Source: Pseudomonas lurida
GTDB lineage: Bacteria > Pseudomonadota > Gammaproteobacteria > Pseudomonadales > Pseudomonadaceae
Direction: 5' to 3'
DNA: 64,000 nucleotides
NCBI RefSeq assembly: GCF_013522705.1
Contig: NZ_JAAMRE010000016.1
Coordinates: forward strand, 55,175 to 119,174
In this document: positions 28,585 to 38,875 of the stretch, piece by piece
Position numbering within the stretch: position 1 is the first letter of the stretch
Layout of the letters: every line of letters starts with the position of its first letter
Made by a program: the position numbers and the translations under genes
Notes under the pieces: model-generated
Told to the model about the DNA's origin: nothing
Database searches by the model: none
Seen by the model: only the letters and a program-made list of their open reading frames with translations

Positions 28585-29514
28585 ATGGCCGCCCCGTCAC
28601 GGATGACCTTCTCCTTCATCTCCGCGCTCTGGCGCCGCTGTTCGTTGCTGGCGTGCCTGCTGCTGGCTGCACCGGCATGGGCCGCCGAGGTATTGCTGAC
28701 GGCCGCCGAAGACAGTGACGGGGTGCAGGCCTTTACTCAGGCCCTGGCGCGGCAACGCCCCGAAGACCATGTGACGTTTACCCCGCTCAAAGACTTACCC
28801 GCGCCCGGCCGTCTGCCCGCCAGCACACGCTTGATCCTGCTCGACCTGCCCAGTCTCGACTGGCGCCTGCAGGACGATCAGGGCCCACCGACGCTGGTGC
28901 TGCGCATCAGCCGGCTGCAGGCACATCAGCACCCGGGCGCTGCGCAACATGCCCATGTCAGCCTGCTATGGAGCGACCCGCCGCTGGCGCGCCAGCTGCG
29001 CCTGATTACGCGCATCCTGCCCCAGGCACGCCGGATCGGCGTTCTGTATGGCGCCGAAAGCGAGTTCCTGCTGCCCGAACTGCGTCAGCATGCCGCCCCC
29101 CTGAACCTGGAAATCGTGCCCCAGCGCTGGGACAACACCAGTGACAGTCGCCCTCTGCAAAGCCTGTTCAGGAACAGCGACGTACTGCTGGGCCTGGATG
29201 ACCCACAGCTGTACAACCCGAAAACCGCAAAAAACCTGTTGTTGAGCAGCTACGCCCAGCAACTGCCGCTGGTGGGCCCCAACGCCGGCTTTGTGCGGGC
29301 CGGCAGCCTGGCCAGCACTTACAGCGACCAGACCGACTGGCTGGCGGTACTCGACCGTTTGCTCGACCATGCCCCCGCCAACTGGCCGCGCTCGGTTTAT
29401 CCGGACCATTTCAAAGTGGTGGGCAACGCCCAAGTGGCGCGCTCGCTGGGGATCGAACAGGTCGATGAAGCCCAGGTCGCGGCGCAACTGGCCGAAGGAG
29501 AAAAACGCCCATGA
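28585..29514 (+). CDS. ABC-type solute-binding protein, orphan, between receptor and kinase
   Basis: About 309 residues with a signal peptide (hydrophobic [15 protein letters not shown], cleaved about residue 33), starting one base after the receptor stop. Periplasmic-binding-protein features of the ABC_sub_bind type: [19 protein letters not shown], then [16 protein letters not shown] and [20 protein letters not shown]. No permease or ATPase gene is nearby. It overlaps the kinase by four bases (ATGA), so it may present a ligand to the kinase instead of feeding a transporter; that is inference. The exact start could be the ATG at 28603. Confidence 0.75.
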   Translation: MAAPSRMTFSFISALWRRCSLLACLLLAAPAWAAEVLLTAAEDSDGVQAFTQALARQRPEDHVTFTPLKDLPAPGRLPASTRLILLDLPSLDWRLQDDQGPPTLVLRISRLQAHQHPGAAQHAHVSLLWSDPPLARQLRLITRILPQARRIGVLYGAESEFLLPELRQHAAPLNLEIVPQRWDNTSDSRPLQSLFRNSDVLLGLDDPQLYNPKTAKNLLLSSYAQQLPLVGPNAGFVRAGSLASTYSDQTDWLAVLDRLLDHAPANWPRSVYPDHFKVVGNAQVARSLGIEQVDEAQVAAQLAEGEKRP

Positions 29515-31412
29515 CCCTGCGCCGTCGTTGGGACATCAATACCCGCACCCAGCTCATTACCCTGGGCCCGGCGCTGGTGCTGACATTGCTGCTGATCAGC
29601 TTCTTTACCTTCGTGCGCATCCAGGACCTGCGCCAGGAGCTGGACCACACCGGGCAACTGATCGCCAACCAGTTGGCGCCGGCGACTGAATATGGGGTGA
29701 TTTCCGGCAACACCGACGTGCTCGAGAGCCTGCTGCGCGCCACGCTGGCGACGCCTCATGTACGTTTCCTGGAGATTCAGGACAGCACCGAGAATATTCT
29801 GGTGTACGTCGAACAGCCTTCGGAAAAACATGATCGCTCGCTGTCGGTAAAAGTGTTCCAGGCGCCGATTCGCCTGCAGCATATCCAGCTGGGCAACGAC
29901 TTTTTCCAGGACAACCTCAACGAAACCAAGGCGCCGCGTGCGGACTACCTGGGTCGGGTCATCGTCGGTATGTCCAACGATGCGTTCAGCCAGCGCCAGC
30001 AGGAGATCCTGCTCAAGGCCGGCATCCTGGCGCTGTTCACGCTGCTGTTTACCTTCCTGCTGGCCCGGCGCCTGGCCGCCAGCCTGTCACAGCCGATCAG
30101 CGCCATGGGGACTGCGGTAAAAGCTATCCAGCAGGGCCACTACAAGACCGCGCTGCCGATCGTGGACGACTCGGAGCTGGGCGATCTGTCGCGGCATATC
30201 AACAACCTGGCCGAAGGCCTCAACCAGGCCAGTCGCGAACAACAGCAGGCCATGGCCCAATTGATCCAGACCCGCGAAGAGGCCGAGCGCGCGAATAACG
30301 CCAAATCGGATTTCCTGGCCATGATGAGCCATGAATTACGCACTCCGATGAACGGCGTGCTGGGCATGCTGCAGTTGCTGGAAACCACCGAGATGACCGA
30401 GGAACAGACCGAATATGCGGCGCTGGCCTCCGAATCCACCGAGCATTTGCTCAAGGTGATCAACGACATCCTCGATTTCTCGCGCATCGAACGGGCGGCC
30501 CTGGAGCTGGAACATATCCCCTTCAACCTGGCCGACCTGATCAACAGCTGCGCCCAAGCCTTCCAGCACAGCGCCCAGCAGCGCGGGCTGGCGCTGCGAC
30601 TGCCGATCCCGCCGGGCATGGAGGCGCTGCGGGTGCGGGGCGACCCCACGCGTATCCGGCAGATTCTGGTGAACCTGATCGGCAACGCATTGAAGTTCAC
30701 CGAGCAGGGCAGCGTGAGCGTCGAGCCTCATTGGCAGACCCTCGACCATGAGCTGGTGTGGTTTACCTGCACCGTGCGCGACAGCGGAATCGGAATTTGC
30801 GCCGAACGCCTGGAACTGATGTTCGATGCGTTCCAGCAAGCCGACAGCTCCATATCCAGGCGCTACGGCGGCACGGGCCTGGGCCTGCCCATCGCGCGTA
30901 CGCTGGCCGAACGCATGGGCGGCACACTGCGCGCCCAGAGTGAAGAAGGCCGTGGCTCGGTGTTTACCCTTGAGCTCCCGCTGGCCATCGACCAGCACAG
31001 CCTGCCCTCCGCTCCCCCCGATGCCGAGCGCAAAGGCGCCGCCGGCGAAGGCCGTCACGTGCTGCTGGTGGAGGACAATCCGGTCAACCGCACCGTGGTG
31101 GAAGCCATGCTGCGCAGCCTCGGGTACGAGGTGAGCCTGGCCACCGACGGCGCCGAAGCCATCCGCAGCGCCGAAAGCCTGATTTTCACGGCGATCCTGA
31201 TGGATTGCCGCCTGCCGCTGATCGATGGTTACGAAGCCACTCGGCAGATTCGCCGGTTACCCGGCTGCGCCGACCTGCCCATCATTGCCCTGACCGCCAA
31301 CGCCTTGCAGGGCGACCGTGAAGCTTGCCTGGCGGCGGGAATGAACGATTACCTGGCCAAGCCGTTCAAACGTACCGATCTGCAGCAAATCCTGCAGCGC
31401 TGGGTGCAGTAA
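29511..31412 (+). CDS. Hybrid sensor histidine kinase/response regulator (PA1611-like)
   Basis: A 633-residue hybrid kinase: TM1 (about 16-35), a periplasmic domain of about 130 residues, TM2 (about 168-186), HAMP (190-245), HisKA with His274 in [12 protein letters not shown], HATPase ([22 protein letters not shown]) and one receiver domain with Asp565 ([12 protein letters not shown]). No HPt domain, so the output needs an external phosphotransfer partner or kinase pairing. Its place just before fabA matches P. aeruginosa PA1611, a kinase reported to act on RetS in the Gac/Rsm pathway; orthology is inferred from domains and position only. Confidence 0.88.
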   Translation: MTLRRRWDINTRTQLITLGPALVLTLLLISFFTFVRIQDLRQELDHTGQLIANQLAPATEYGVISGNTDVLESLLRATLATPHVRFLEIQDSTENILVYVEQPSEKHDRSLSVKVFQAPIRLQHIQLGNDFFQDNLNETKAPRADYLGRVIVGMSNDAFSQRQQEILLKAGILALFTLLFTFLLARRLAASLSQPISAMGTAVKAIQQGHYKTALPIVDDSELGDLSRHINNLAEGLNQASREQQQAMAQLIQTREEAERANNAKSDFLAMMSHELRTPMNGVLGMLQLLETTEMTEEQTEYAALASESTEHLLKVINDILDFSRIERAALELEHIPFNLADLINSCAQAFQHSAQQRGLALRLPIPPGMEALRVRGDPTRIRQILVNLIGNALKFTEQGSVSVEPHWQTLDHELVWFTCTVRDSGIGICAERLELMFDAFQQADSSISRRYGGTGLGLPIARTLAERMGGTLRAQSEEGRGSVFTLELPLAIDQHSLPSAPPDAERKGAAGEGRHVLLVEDNPVNRTVVEAMLRSLGYEVSLATDGAEAIRSAESLIFTAILMDCRLPLIDGYEATRQIRRLPGCADLPIIALTANALQGDREACLAAGMNDYLAKPFKRTDLQQILQRWVQ

Positions 31413-31477
31413 TGCCGCGCGATGAGCCAACTGCGACTGGCGTGAAAGACGAAAGTGCGGCAGTCTTAGGCACCCAA

Positions 31478-31503
31478 ATGGGCCCTTGAACGGGCCCGGT
31501 TTA
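31478..31503 (+). terminator. Probable terminator after the hybrid kinase gene
   Basis: Hairpin GGGCCC-TTGAAC-GGGCCC followed by GGTTT. The T run is short, so efficiency is uncertain, but it separates the receptor-kinase operon from fabAB. Confidence 0.5.
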
Positions 31504-31510
31504 ACATTTC

Positions 31511-31528
31511 AGTGAACATGTGTACATT
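31511..31528. promoter_or_regulatory. Candidate DesT/FabR-type operator upstream of fabA
   Basis: The inverted repeat AGTGAACATGTGTACATT lies about 134 bases before the fabA ATG. Its left half AGTGAACA matches the half-site I recall for the TetR-type regulators FabR and DesT, and the right half matches the complement at six of eight positions. These repressors adjust unsaturated fatty acid synthesis to acyl-CoA saturation. No desT or fabR gene is in the window. Confidence 0.55.
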
Positions 31529-31661
31529 GAGTACCTTGACGCTGTGACTTTCACTACAACGCAATAGTCTATGTGTAGGCTGCCGACATGAGGCATGAAC
31601 GCTTCATTCGGTTCGGGAAGATCTACCCTACCCTGCCGCATGGGATTATTGAGGAGCTCGC

Positions 31662-32177
31662 ATGACCAAACAAAACGCCTTTACTCGGGAAGACCTGCTG
31701 CGCTGCAGTCGCGGTGAGCTGTTCGGCCCAGGTAACGCGCAACTGCCCGCCCCCAACATGCTGATGGTGGATCGCATCACCCATATCAGCGAAGAAGGTG
31801 GCAAGTACGGCAAAGGTGAATTGGTCGCCGAGCTGGATATCACCCCGGACCTCTGGTTCTTCGCCTGCCATTTTGAAGGCGATCCTGTGATGCCAGGTTG
31901 CCTGGGCCTCGACGCCATGTGGCAGTTGGTCGGTTTCTTCCTCGGCTGGCAAGGCCTGCCGGGTCGCGGCCGTGCCCTGGGTTCGGGCGAAGTGAAATTC
32001 TTCGGACAGGTCCTGCCGACCGCGAAGAAAGTCACCTATAACATTCAAATCAAGCGCGTCCTCAAGGGCAAGCTGAACCTGGCCATCGCCGATGGTTCGG
32101 TGAGCGTCGACGGTCGCGAGATCTATACTGCCGAAGGCCTTCGGGTCGGCGTATTCACTTCCACTGACAACTTTTAA
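31662..32177 (+). CDS. fabA: 3-hydroxydecanoyl-[ACP] dehydratase/isomerase
   Basis: Dehydrates 3-hydroxydecanoyl-ACP and isomerises trans-2- to cis-3-decenoyl-ACP, the branch point of anaerobic-type unsaturated fatty acid synthesis. 171 residues, the standard length. The catalytic pair is His70 ([14 protein letters not shown]) and Asp84 (GLDAMWQL), in the positions found in E. coli FabA. Hotdog fold, cytosolic. GAGGAGCTCGC precedes the ATG. It is followed 11 bases later by fabB in one operon. Confidence 0.98.
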   Translation: MTKQNAFTREDLLRCSRGELFGPGNAQLPAPNMLMVDRITHISEEGGKYGKGELVAELDITPDLWFFACHFEGDPVMPGCLGLDAMWQLVGFFLGWQGLPGRGRALGSGEVKFFGQVLPTAKKVTYNIQIKRVLKGKLNLAIADGSVSVDGREIYTAEGLRVGVFTSTDNF

Positions 32178-32188
32178 GGGTTATCCGC

Positions 32189-33409
32189 ATGCGCCGCGTC
32201 GTTATCACTGGTCTGGGCATCGTTTCTTGCCTGGGCAATGACAAAGAGACCGTCACCGCTAACCTGCGTGCAAGTCGCCCTGGCATCCGCTTCAACCCGG
32301 AATATGCCGAAATGGGTCTGCGTAGCCAGGTTTCCGGCTCCATCGACCTGCCCCTCGAAGAATTGATTGATCGCAAGATCTACCGCTTCGTCGGCCACGC
32401 CGCCGCCTACGCCTACCTGGCCATGAAAGACGCGATTGCCGACTCCGGCCTGAGCGAAGACCAGGTGTCGAACGTGCGCACCGGCCTGATCGCCGGTTCG
32501 GGCGGTGCATCCACCCTGAACCAGATGGAAGCGCTGGACATCCTGCGCGAAAAAGGCGTGAAACGTGTCGGCCCGTACCGTGTGACCCGTACCATGGGCA
32601 GCACCGTTTCGGCCTGCCTGGCCACTCCGTTCCAGATCAAGGGCGTGAACTACTCGATCTCCTCCGCCTGCGCCACCAGTGCTCACTGCATCGGCACTGC
32701 GGTCGAGCAGATCCAGTTGGGCAAGCAGGACATCGTATTCGCCGGCGGCGGTGAAGAAGAACATTGGAGCCAGTCGTTCCTGTTCGACGCCATGGGCGCG
32801 CTGTCCACCCAGTACAACGAAACCCCGGAAAAAGCCTCCCGTGCCTACGACGCCAAGCGTGACGGTTTCGTCATTGCCGGCGGTGGCGGCATGGTGGTGG
32901 TCGAGGAGCTGGAACACGCCCTGGCCCGTGGCGCCAAGATCTACGCGGAAATCGTCGGTTACGGTGCCACGTCCGACGGCTACGACATGGTTGCGCCAAG
33001 CGGTGAAGGCGCGATCCGCTGCATGCAGATGGCGATGTCCACTGTCGACACCCCAATCGACTACCTGAACACCCACGGTACTTCGACTCCGGTCGGCGAC
33101 GCCAAGGAAATGGAAGGCGTACGTGCGGTATTCGGCGACAAGGCACCGAAAATCAGCTCTACCAAGAGCCTGTCCGGTCACTCCCTGGGTGCCGCCGGCG
33201 TTCACGAAGCGATCTACTGCCTGCTGATGATGGAAGGCAACTTCATGGCCGGCTCGGCCAACATCGACGAGATCGACCCGGTCGTCGCCGATATGCCGAT
33301 CCTGACCAAGACCGTCGAGAACGCCAAGATCGACACCGTGATGAGCAACAGCTTCGGCTTCGGTGGCACTAACGCTACCCTGGTGCTCAAGCGCTGGCAG
33401 GGCAAGTAA
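32189..33409 (+). CDS. fabB: 3-oxoacyl-[ACP] synthase I
   Basis: Elongates cis-3-decenoyl-ACP made by FabA; essential for unsaturated fatty acids. 406 residues. The catalytic triad is visible: Cys161 in [12 protein letters not shown], His296 in [10 protein letters not shown] and His331 in [11 protein letters not shown]. The nearly invariant [10 protein letters not shown] is near the C-terminus. Co-operonic with fabA. Closed by a strong terminator. Confidence 0.98.
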   Translation: MRRVVITGLGIVSCLGNDKETVTANLRASRPGIRFNPEYAEMGLRSQVSGSIDLPLEELIDRKIYRFVGHAAAYAYLAMKDAIADSGLSEDQVSNVRTGLIAGSGGASTLNQMEALDILREKGVKRVGPYRVTRTMGSTVSACLATPFQIKGVNYSISSACATSAHCIGTAVEQIQLGKQDIVFAGGGEEEHWSQSFLFDAMGALSTQYNETPEKASRAYDAKRDGFVIAGGGGMVVVEELEHALARGAKIYAEIVGYGATSDGYDMVAPSGEGAIRCMQMAMSTVDTPIDYLNTHGTSTPVGDAKEMEGVRAVFGDKAPKISSTKSLSGHSLGAAGVHEAIYCLLMMEGNFMAGSANIDEIDPVVADMPILTKTVENAKIDTVMSNSFGFGGTNATLVLKRWQGK

Positions 33410-33427
33410 GCCTTGTAGGTTGCTCCC

Positions 33428-33464
33428 CATGAAAAAGCCCCGACTGGTTCGGGGCTTTTTCATG
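33428..33464 (+). terminator. Terminator of the fabAB operon
   Basis: A 16-base-pair palindrome (CATGAAAAAGCCCCGA and its complement) with a five-base loop, GC-rich at the loop end and flanked by A and T runs. It can also serve the minus-strand amidohydrolase gene that ends nearby. Confidence 0.9.
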
Positions 33465-33495
33465 GGCCACGGAAAATCCTGGCAGGGGCGCGGGC

Positions 33496-34518
33496 TCAAG
33501 GAGCGCTGTTATCACGCAGGTGCCTGGGCAGCACGGCGAGGAAATTATCCCGCGCCACCTTACGGGCAACCGTTTCAGGCAGCGCGTCAAGAAAGGGATC
33601 GAAGCGGTGCATTTCCTTGCCCAGTTTATTGAAGCGCCCGACGACGTCAGAGCCCAGCATAAAGCGCTCCGGGAAGCGCTCCACCAGGGCCAGCCACTCC
33701 GGCCGCGGTTTACCCGACTCGTCCAGCAGGTAAGGCGTGAGCATGCTCCATGACAGGTCGATGTACAGATTGGGGTAAGCCTCCAGCAGACGGCTCAAGG
33801 TGGGCAGCAAAAAATCCATCTGTACCTGATGCCGATGAATCTCCTTGCTGGCGCCGGCATGGGCCCAGATAAACCGCGTGTGCGGATGATTGCGCAGTGG
33901 CTCCTCGACTTCGGCCAGGTACAGCGGGTTGCGCTCGCGTTTGGAGGTGATGTTGGAATGCAGCAGCACCGGCAGGTCGTTTTCGGCCGCCAGGTGATAA
34001 ATGCGCGTCATGGCCTCGTTGTTGGCGCGCGGGGTGTCGCCAGAGGTCAGCGCGGTCAGGTCGTCGTGGCGGGTGAAGACCTCGCCAATGCCCTGCCACA
34101 AGCCCGGATTGAGGTCGAGCATGCGCTGGATATGCGCGTCGGAGTTCTTGTCATTGGGGTTGAAACCGGACAGAAACGGATGAAAATGGCGACGCTGCTC
34201 CGGGCTCAGTGTGTTTACGGCGGCCGCGACAATCACGTCAGTGGCGCTGTACCAATACGCATCGGCGTCATCACCGGCGTAGTAGCGTGGGCGCTTGGGT
34301 TCGTCTTCATGCCATTTCTTGGCGACCGGAACGCCTGAAATCATCACATGGTCGATGCGATTTTCCGCCATGGCCTTGAGCAGCTTGTCCATGCCCGCGG
34401 TTTCCTGGAAAAAGTCCACGTAGTGCAGGTGCGCATCGCTGTAGGCATAGTCGCGGGCCTGCACGGTGAAGCTACCTGCGGCCAATAGCAGGGCAAGGCT
34501 CAAGCGGGTCCAGGGCAC
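33496..34518 (-). CDS. Exported amidohydrolase-family protein
   Basis: A 340-residue protein with a signal peptide (RLSLALLLAAGSFTVQA, cleaved about residue 21) and an amidohydrolase-2-type metal-dependent TIM barrel: DAHLHYVDFF near the N-terminus (His-x-His), VLLHSN in the middle (about 185), RFIWAHAGAS (His about 218) and LGSDVVGRF with the final Asp (about 297). The periplasmic location is uncommon for this family. Substrate unknown; decarboxylase or lactonase chemistry is possible. It converges with fabB. Confidence 0.8.
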   Translation of the reverse strand: MPWTRLSLALLLAAGSFTVQARDYAYSDAHLHYVDFFQETAGMDKLLKAMAENRIDHVMISGVPVAKKWHEDEPKRPRYYAGDDADAYWYSATDVIVAAAVNTLSPEQRRHFHPFLSGFNPNDKNSDAHIQRMLDLNPGLWQGIGEVFTRHDDLTALTSGDTPRANNEAMTRIYHLAAENDLPVLLHSNITSKRERNPLYLAEVEEPLRNHPHTRFIWAHAGASKEIHRHQVQMDFLLPTLSRLLEAYPNLYIDLSWSMLTPYLLDESGKPRPEWLALVERFPERFMLGSDVVGRFNKLGKEMHRFDPFLDALPETVARKVARDNFLAVLPRHLRDNSAP

Positions 34519-34661
34519 GGTGATCTCTCGTCAGGCAGGGAATACAGGTAGACCCTGGCGTGCCTCGCCGGGTTCATCTGGCGAAAAAAGCAGGAACACC
34601 TAAGTGCCAGCATGCTCTATAACTGCATGACCTTTATCCTGCCGTCACTGTGAGGTTTGCC

Positions 34662-35078
34662 ATGCCAGTCATCGTCAATACGCTGAACACCGAAAACTAT
34701 CGCCACAGCGTCAATATCAACCACCACGAACTGTTCACCGACCTGCCCAAAAGCCTGGGCGGTGACGATTCGGCGCCCTCCCCCCACGATTATTTCGACG
34801 CCGCGCTGGCCTCATGCAAGGCGCTGACGGTCAGGCTCTACGCACAGAAAAAAGATATTCCGCTGACAGGCGTGACGGTGGAAGTGACCCACGATGCCAC
34901 CGACGAGCAAAAAGGCCGATATACGCTCAACGTCAAGTTGACCCTCAAGGGCGTGCTCACCGATGCGCAACGCGATGAGCTGCATCGTGTGGCCGACCGC
35001 TGCCCGGTACACAAACTGATGACCACCGCCGACATCAACATCGAGACCACCCTCTCCGAAGGTGCTTTCAGCCAATAG
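34662..35078 (+). CDS. OsmC-family peroxiredoxin-like protein
   Basis: A 138-residue OsmC/Ohr-fold protein. The start at 34662 has GAGG six bases upstream; an in-frame GTG lies at 34650. The two redox cysteines are present in DAALASCKALTVRLYA and VADRCPVHKLM, so hydroperoxide reduction by a thiol mechanism is expected. It belongs to the general OsmC group (PSPHDYF) rather than clearly to Ohr. It lies just ahead of the pirin gene in the same orientation and the two may be cotranscribed. Confidence 0.87.
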   Translation: MPVIVNTLNTENYRHSVNINHHELFTDLPKSLGGDDSAPSPHDYFDAALASCKALTVRLYAQKKDIPLTGVTVEVTHDATDEQKGRYTLNVKLTLKGVLTDAQRDELHRVADRCPVHKLMTTADINIETTLSEGAFSQ

Positions 35079-35142
35079 CGGCAGCCTCCCGTCGAGCGGG
35101 TTATGCTCAGCGCATTCCAACCCGCTCAGACAGGGATGCACC

Positions 35143-36009
35143 ATGACCACCCTCACCGTGATCCGCCCTCGCCAGGAAGATGTCGAGGGCCAGCCTATCC
35201 TGCGCCTGCTGCCCTCGCGCGAATGCCGAAGCGTCGGGCCTTTCGTATTCTTCGACCACATGCTGGCTACGCGCTACGCGCCAGGCACCGGCATGAATAT
35301 CCGCCAGCATCCGCATATCGGGTTATCGACCCTCACCTACCTGTTCGAGGGCGCCTTGCAGCACAAGGACAGCCTGGGCTCCGATCAGGTAGTGCAAGCC
35401 GGCGAGGTCAGTTGGATGACAGCCGGCAGCGCGATTGCCCACGTCGAGCGCACGCCGGAGGCGCTCAAGGCCAGCGGTTTTACGCTGCATGGCCTGCAAG
35501 TGTGGCTGGCGTCGCCCAGGGACCACGAAACCGGGCCGGGGCATTACAGCCACCACGCGGCGGCGAGCCTACCGCTCAGCGACTCACTGGGCGTGCAGAT
35601 CCGCTTGATTGCCGGCACTGGCTTCTGCCTCAAATCGCCGGTACCGGTGCTGTCGCCCACACTGTATGCCGAGGTGCGAATGCAGACGGCCACCACCTTG
35701 CTGATCCCGGATGAGCATGAGGAACGTGCGGTGTATGTGCTGGCGGGTGAGGCGCAGCTCGATGGCGAACCGTTGCAGGCGCATAGCCTAGTGGTATTGC
35801 CGAAGGGAGAGACGATGACGTTGTCAGCCGAATCCGACTGTCATCTGGTGGTGTTGGGCGGAGCACCGCTGGATGGGCCGAGGCGGATCAATTGGAATTT
35901 TGTCGCGAGTGATCCTGCGCTGATCGAGCAGGCCAGGCAGCGCTGGGCGGCTGGGGATTGGCCAACGGTTCCGGGGGAATCGGAAAGGATTGAGTTGCCT
36001 GGGAGATAG
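35143..36009 (+). CDS. Pirin-family protein
   Basis: A 288-residue bicupin of the pirin family, some members of which are quercetinases or transcription cofactors. The start at 35143 has AGGG upstream. The metal-binding N-terminal cupin is seen at FFDHMLA and IRQHPHIGLSTLTYLFEGAL (His-x-His) with GEVSWMTAGSAIAHVE. The C-terminal cupin follows from about residue 175. It is 65 bases from the OsmC gene. Function cannot be narrowed. Confidence 0.87.
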   Translation: MTTLTVIRPRQEDVEGQPILRLLPSRECRSVGPFVFFDHMLATRYAPGTGMNIRQHPHIGLSTLTYLFEGALQHKDSLGSDQVVQAGEVSWMTAGSAIAHVERTPEALKASGFTLHGLQVWLASPRDHETGPGHYSHHAAASLPLSDSLGVQIRLIAGTGFCLKSPVPVLSPTLYAEVRMQTATTLLIPDEHEERAVYVLAGEAQLDGEPLQAHSLVVLPKGETMTLSAESDCHLVVLGGAPLDGPRRINWNFVASDPALIEQARQRWAAGDWPTVPGESERIELPGR

Positions 36010-36010
36010 C

Positions 36011-36087
36011 CATCGGGGGCAAGCCCCCTCCCACATTTTGACGATCTGAATCCAATCATGTGTGGGAGGGGAGCTCGCCCCGATGAC
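36011..36087. repeat. REPIN-type inverted repeat pair
   Basis: Two REP-like arms in inverted orientation (CATCGGGGGCAAGCCCCCTC at the left; GTGGGAGGGGAGCTCGCCCC at the right) separated by about 25 bases, between the converging pirin and dienelactone hydrolase genes. The same type recurs at 41106, 42787, 58228 and 61084. Confidence 0.8.
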
Positions 36088-36108
36088 GCCGGAACAGGCC
36101 CTGAACAC

Positions 36109-36837
36109 TCAGCCCTTGAACACTTCATCCAGCAGGTTGTGCATCGACTGGAAGGCCCGCGCGGCAGTCTTCGCGTCGTACATCATCTTGCCCGGCACAT
36201 TGGCGTGCGGGTCGGTGAACGAATGCACCGCACCGCCGTAGCTGAGCAATTGCCAATCCACACCGGCGGCGTTCATTTCATCTTCAAACGCCGGCAGTTG
36301 CTCTTTAGGGACCAAGGGATCGGAAGCGCCGTGCAACACCAGCACGGAACCCTTGATATTCCGTGCATCCGCCGGGTTCGGCGTATCGAGGGTGCCGTGA
36401 AAGGACACCGCCGCCTTCAAAGGTGCGCCCGTACGCGCCAATTCCAATGAGCAGCAGCCACCAAAGCAGAAACCGAAGGTTGCCAGCTTCGATGTATCAA
36501 CCGCCGCCTCCGTCTGGTTCTGCAGTTGCTCGAAAGCTGCCTGCATACGTTTGTTCAACAGCGGTCGGTCGTTCTTCAACGGCATCATCGCCGCGCCGGC
36601 TTCATCGCCATTGGAGGGACGCACAGTTTGCCCGTACAGGTCGGCGATCAGCACTACGTAGCCGTGACTGGCGACGGTTTTGGCGATCTCTTCAGCACCG
36701 GCACTCACCCCCATCCAGTTCGGCGCCATCAGCAGGCCCGGTCGCGGGCCCACGTGGCTGGCATCGAACGCCAGGCGACTCTCATACGATTGCCCATCTA
36801 TCTGATAGACCACGGAACGCACGGTGACTTGGCTCAT
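36109..36837 (-). CDS. Dienelactone hydrolase-family protein
   Basis: A 242-residue alpha/beta-hydrolase. The start at 36837 is preferred because GGAG lies six bases upstream; an ATG one codon earlier is possible. The nucleophile is Cys in TFGFCFGGCCS (about residue 124) rather than Ser, as in dienelactone hydrolases. Asp is expected in GASDPLVPKEQ and His in GAVHSFTDPHA. Hydrolysis of a lactone or ester; with no chlorocatechol genes nearby the physiological substrate is unclear. Preceded by the htpG terminator region. Confidence 0.87.
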   Translation of the reverse strand: MSQVTVRSVVYQIDGQSYESRLAFDASHVGPRPGLLMAPNWMGVSAGAEEIAKTVASHGYVVLIADLYGQTVRPSNGDEAGAAMMPLKNDRPLLNKRMQAAFEQLQNQTEAAVDTSKLATFGFCFGGCCSLELARTGAPLKAAVSFHGTLDTPNPADARNIKGSVLVLHGASDPLVPKEQLPAFEDEMNAAGVDWQLLSYGGAVHSFTDPHANVPGKMMYDAKTAARAFQSMHNLLDEVFKG

Positions 36838-36867
36838 CATTTACTCCAGTTGAAGTGCACTAGAACG

Positions 36868-36892
36868 AAAAAACCCGCCGAAGCGGGTTTTT
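36868..36892 (-). terminator. Terminator of htpG
   Basis: Stem ACCCGC / GCGGGT with the tetraloop CGAA and flanking A and T runs, placed 12 bases past the htpG stop. Confidence 0.85.
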
Positions 36893-36904
36893 CCTGCGAC
36901 GTTG

Positions 36905-38809
36905 TTAAACCGACAGTTCAACCAACAGCTTGTTCAGTCGGCGCACATAGGCGGCCGGGTCCTTCAGGCTGTCACCAGCGGCCAGGGCCGCCTGGTCGAA
37001 GAGGATGTGCGACAGGTCGCCAAAACGCTCTTCGCTCTGCTCGCCGTCGAGTTTCTCGATCAACGGGTGCGCGGGGTTGAATTCAAAGATCGGCTTGGAA
37101 TCCGGTACTTTCTGCCCGCTCGCCTCGAGGATCTGGCGCATCTGCAGGCCCAGGTCCTGTTCGCCAATGGCCAGGATCGCCGGGGAATCGGTCAGGCGGT
37201 GGGAAACCCGCACTTCGCTGACGGCATCGCCCAGGGCAGTCTTGATCCGCTCAACCAGGCCTTCCTTGGACTTGGCCACCTCTTCAGCGGCTTTTTTGTC
37301 TTCCTCGGAATCCAGGTTGCCCAGATCCAGGTCGCCACGGGCCACGTCGACAAAGGACTTACCGTCGAACTCGCTGAGGTAGCTCATCAGCCACTCGTCG
37401 ATACGATCGGTCAGCAGCAACACTTCGATGCCTTTCTTGCGGAAGACCTCCAGGTGCGGGCTGTTCTTGACCTGCGCGTAGGTCTCGCCGGTCAGGTAGT
37501 AGATCTTGTCCTGGCCTTCCTTGGCGCGCGCCAGGTAGTCGGCCAGCGACACAACCTGCTCACCGTCGTCGCCCTGAGTCGAGGCAAAACGCAGCAGGCC
37601 GGCGATTTTTTCCTTGTTGGCAAAATCTTCCGCCGGGCCTTCTTTCATGACCTGGCCGAAGTTTTTCCAGAAGCCTTTGTATTGCTCAGGCTCGTTTTTC
37701 GCCAGTTTTTCCAGCATGTCGAGCACGCGCTTGGTCAGCGCCGACTTCATGGAGTCGATGATCGGGTCTTTCTGCAGGATTTCCCGCGACACGTTCAGCG
37801 ACAGGTCATTGGAGTCGACCACGCCTTTGATAAAGCGCAGGTACAGCGGCAGGAAGGATTCCGCCTGGTCCATCACGAACACGCGCTGCACGTAGAGCTT
37901 GAGCCCCTTGGGCGCTTCACGCTGGTACAGATCGAACGGCGCGCGAGCCGGCACGTAGAGCAGCGAGCTGTACTCCAGCTTGCCTTCGACCTTGTTGTGG
38001 CTCCAGCTCAGCGGGTTTTCGTAATCGTGAGCGATGTGCTTGTAGAATTCCTGGTATTCCTCGTCCTTGATTTCGGTACGAGGACGGGTCCACAGCGCGC
38101 TGGCGCGGTTGACCACTTCCCATTCCTGGGCCGGGGTTTCTTCGCCTTCGGCGGCGGCCTTTTCTTTAGGCAGCTCGATCGGCAGCGCGATGTGGTCGGA
38201 GTACTTTTTGATGATGTTGCGCAGGCGCCAGCCGTCGGCGAACTCTTCTTCACCGGACTTCAGGTGCAACACGATACGAGTGCCGCGCTCTGGCTTGTCG
38301 ATCGTGGCGATTTCAAACTCGCCCTCGCCTTTCGACGCCCAATGCACGCCTTCGCTGGCGTCGAGGCCGGCGCGACGGCTGAACACTTCAACCTTGTCAG
38401 CCACGATGAAGGCTGAATAGAAGCCCACACCAAACTGGCCGATCAGGTGCGAATCCTTCTTCTGATCGCCCGACAGGTTCTTCATGAAATCGGCAGTGCC
38501 GGATTTGGCGATGGTCCCCAGATGGGTGACCGCATCGTCACGGCTCATGCCGATACCGTTGTCTTCGAGAGTGACGGTCTTGGCGTCCTTGTCGAAGCTC
38601 ACGCGGATTTTCAGTTCGGCGCCACCTTCCAGCAACTCGGGCTTGGACAGGGCTTCGAAACGTAATTTGTCGACAGCGTCAGAGGCGTTCGAGATCAATT
38701 CGCGAAGGAAGATTTCCTTGTTGGAATACAGCGAATGGATCATGAGGTGCAGCAGTTGCTTCACCTCGGTCTGGAAGCCCAGGGTTTCCTTTTGAGTTTC
38801 CACACTCAT
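36905..38809 (-). CDS. htpG: Molecular chaperone HtpG (Hsp90)
   Basis: Bacterial Hsp90 chaperone, 634 residues from ATG 38809, the family's usual size. Visible signatures: the N-terminal ATPase [20 protein letters not shown] and [21 protein letters not shown]; the middle domain YVQRVFVMD and NVSREILQ; and a C-terminal dimerisation part. The frame is open further upstream, but the start at 38809 with GGAG ten bases upstream is the family one. It is preceded by a sigma-32-like promoter at 38876-38903. Confidence 0.97.
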   Translation of the reverse strand: MSVETQKETLGFQTEVKQLLHLMIHSLYSNKEIFLRELISNASDAVDKLRFEALSKPELLEGGAELKIRVSFDKDAKTVTLEDNGIGMSRDDAVTHLGTIAKSGTADFMKNLSGDQKKDSHLIGQFGVGFYSAFIVADKVEVFSRRAGLDASEGVHWASKGEGEFEIATIDKPERGTRIVLHLKSGEEEFADGWRLRNIIKKYSDHIALPIELPKEKAAAEGEETPAQEWEVVNRASALWTRPRTEIKDEEYQEFYKHIAHDYENPLSWSHNKVEGKLEYSSLLYVPARAPFDLYQREAPKGLKLYVQRVFVMDQAESFLPLYLRFIKGVVDSNDLSLNVSREILQKDPIIDSMKSALTKRVLDMLEKLAKNEPEQYKGFWKNFGQVMKEGPAEDFANKEKIAGLLRFASTQGDDGEQVVSLADYLARAKEGQDKIYYLTGETYAQVKNSPHLEVFRKKGIEVLLLTDRIDEWLMSYLSEFDGKSFVDVARGDLDLGNLDSEEDKKAAEEVAKSKEGLVERIKTALGDAVSEVRVSHRLTDSPAILAIGEQDLGLQMRQILEASGQKVPDSKPIFEFNPAHPLIEKLDGEQSEERFGDLSHILFDQAALAAGDSLKDPAAYVRRLNKLLVELSV

Positions 38810-38875
38810 GGTCATCAAACTCCAATTGGATGGCAGTGGCCGCGCCCTTGCGGGTTGGCGGCGGGTTGTCATCAA

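Noticed and set aside
36902..38416. Long plus-strand open frame of 504 codons.
   Set aside because: It is antisense to htpG, whose protein motifs are complete; high GC at third positions produces such shadows.
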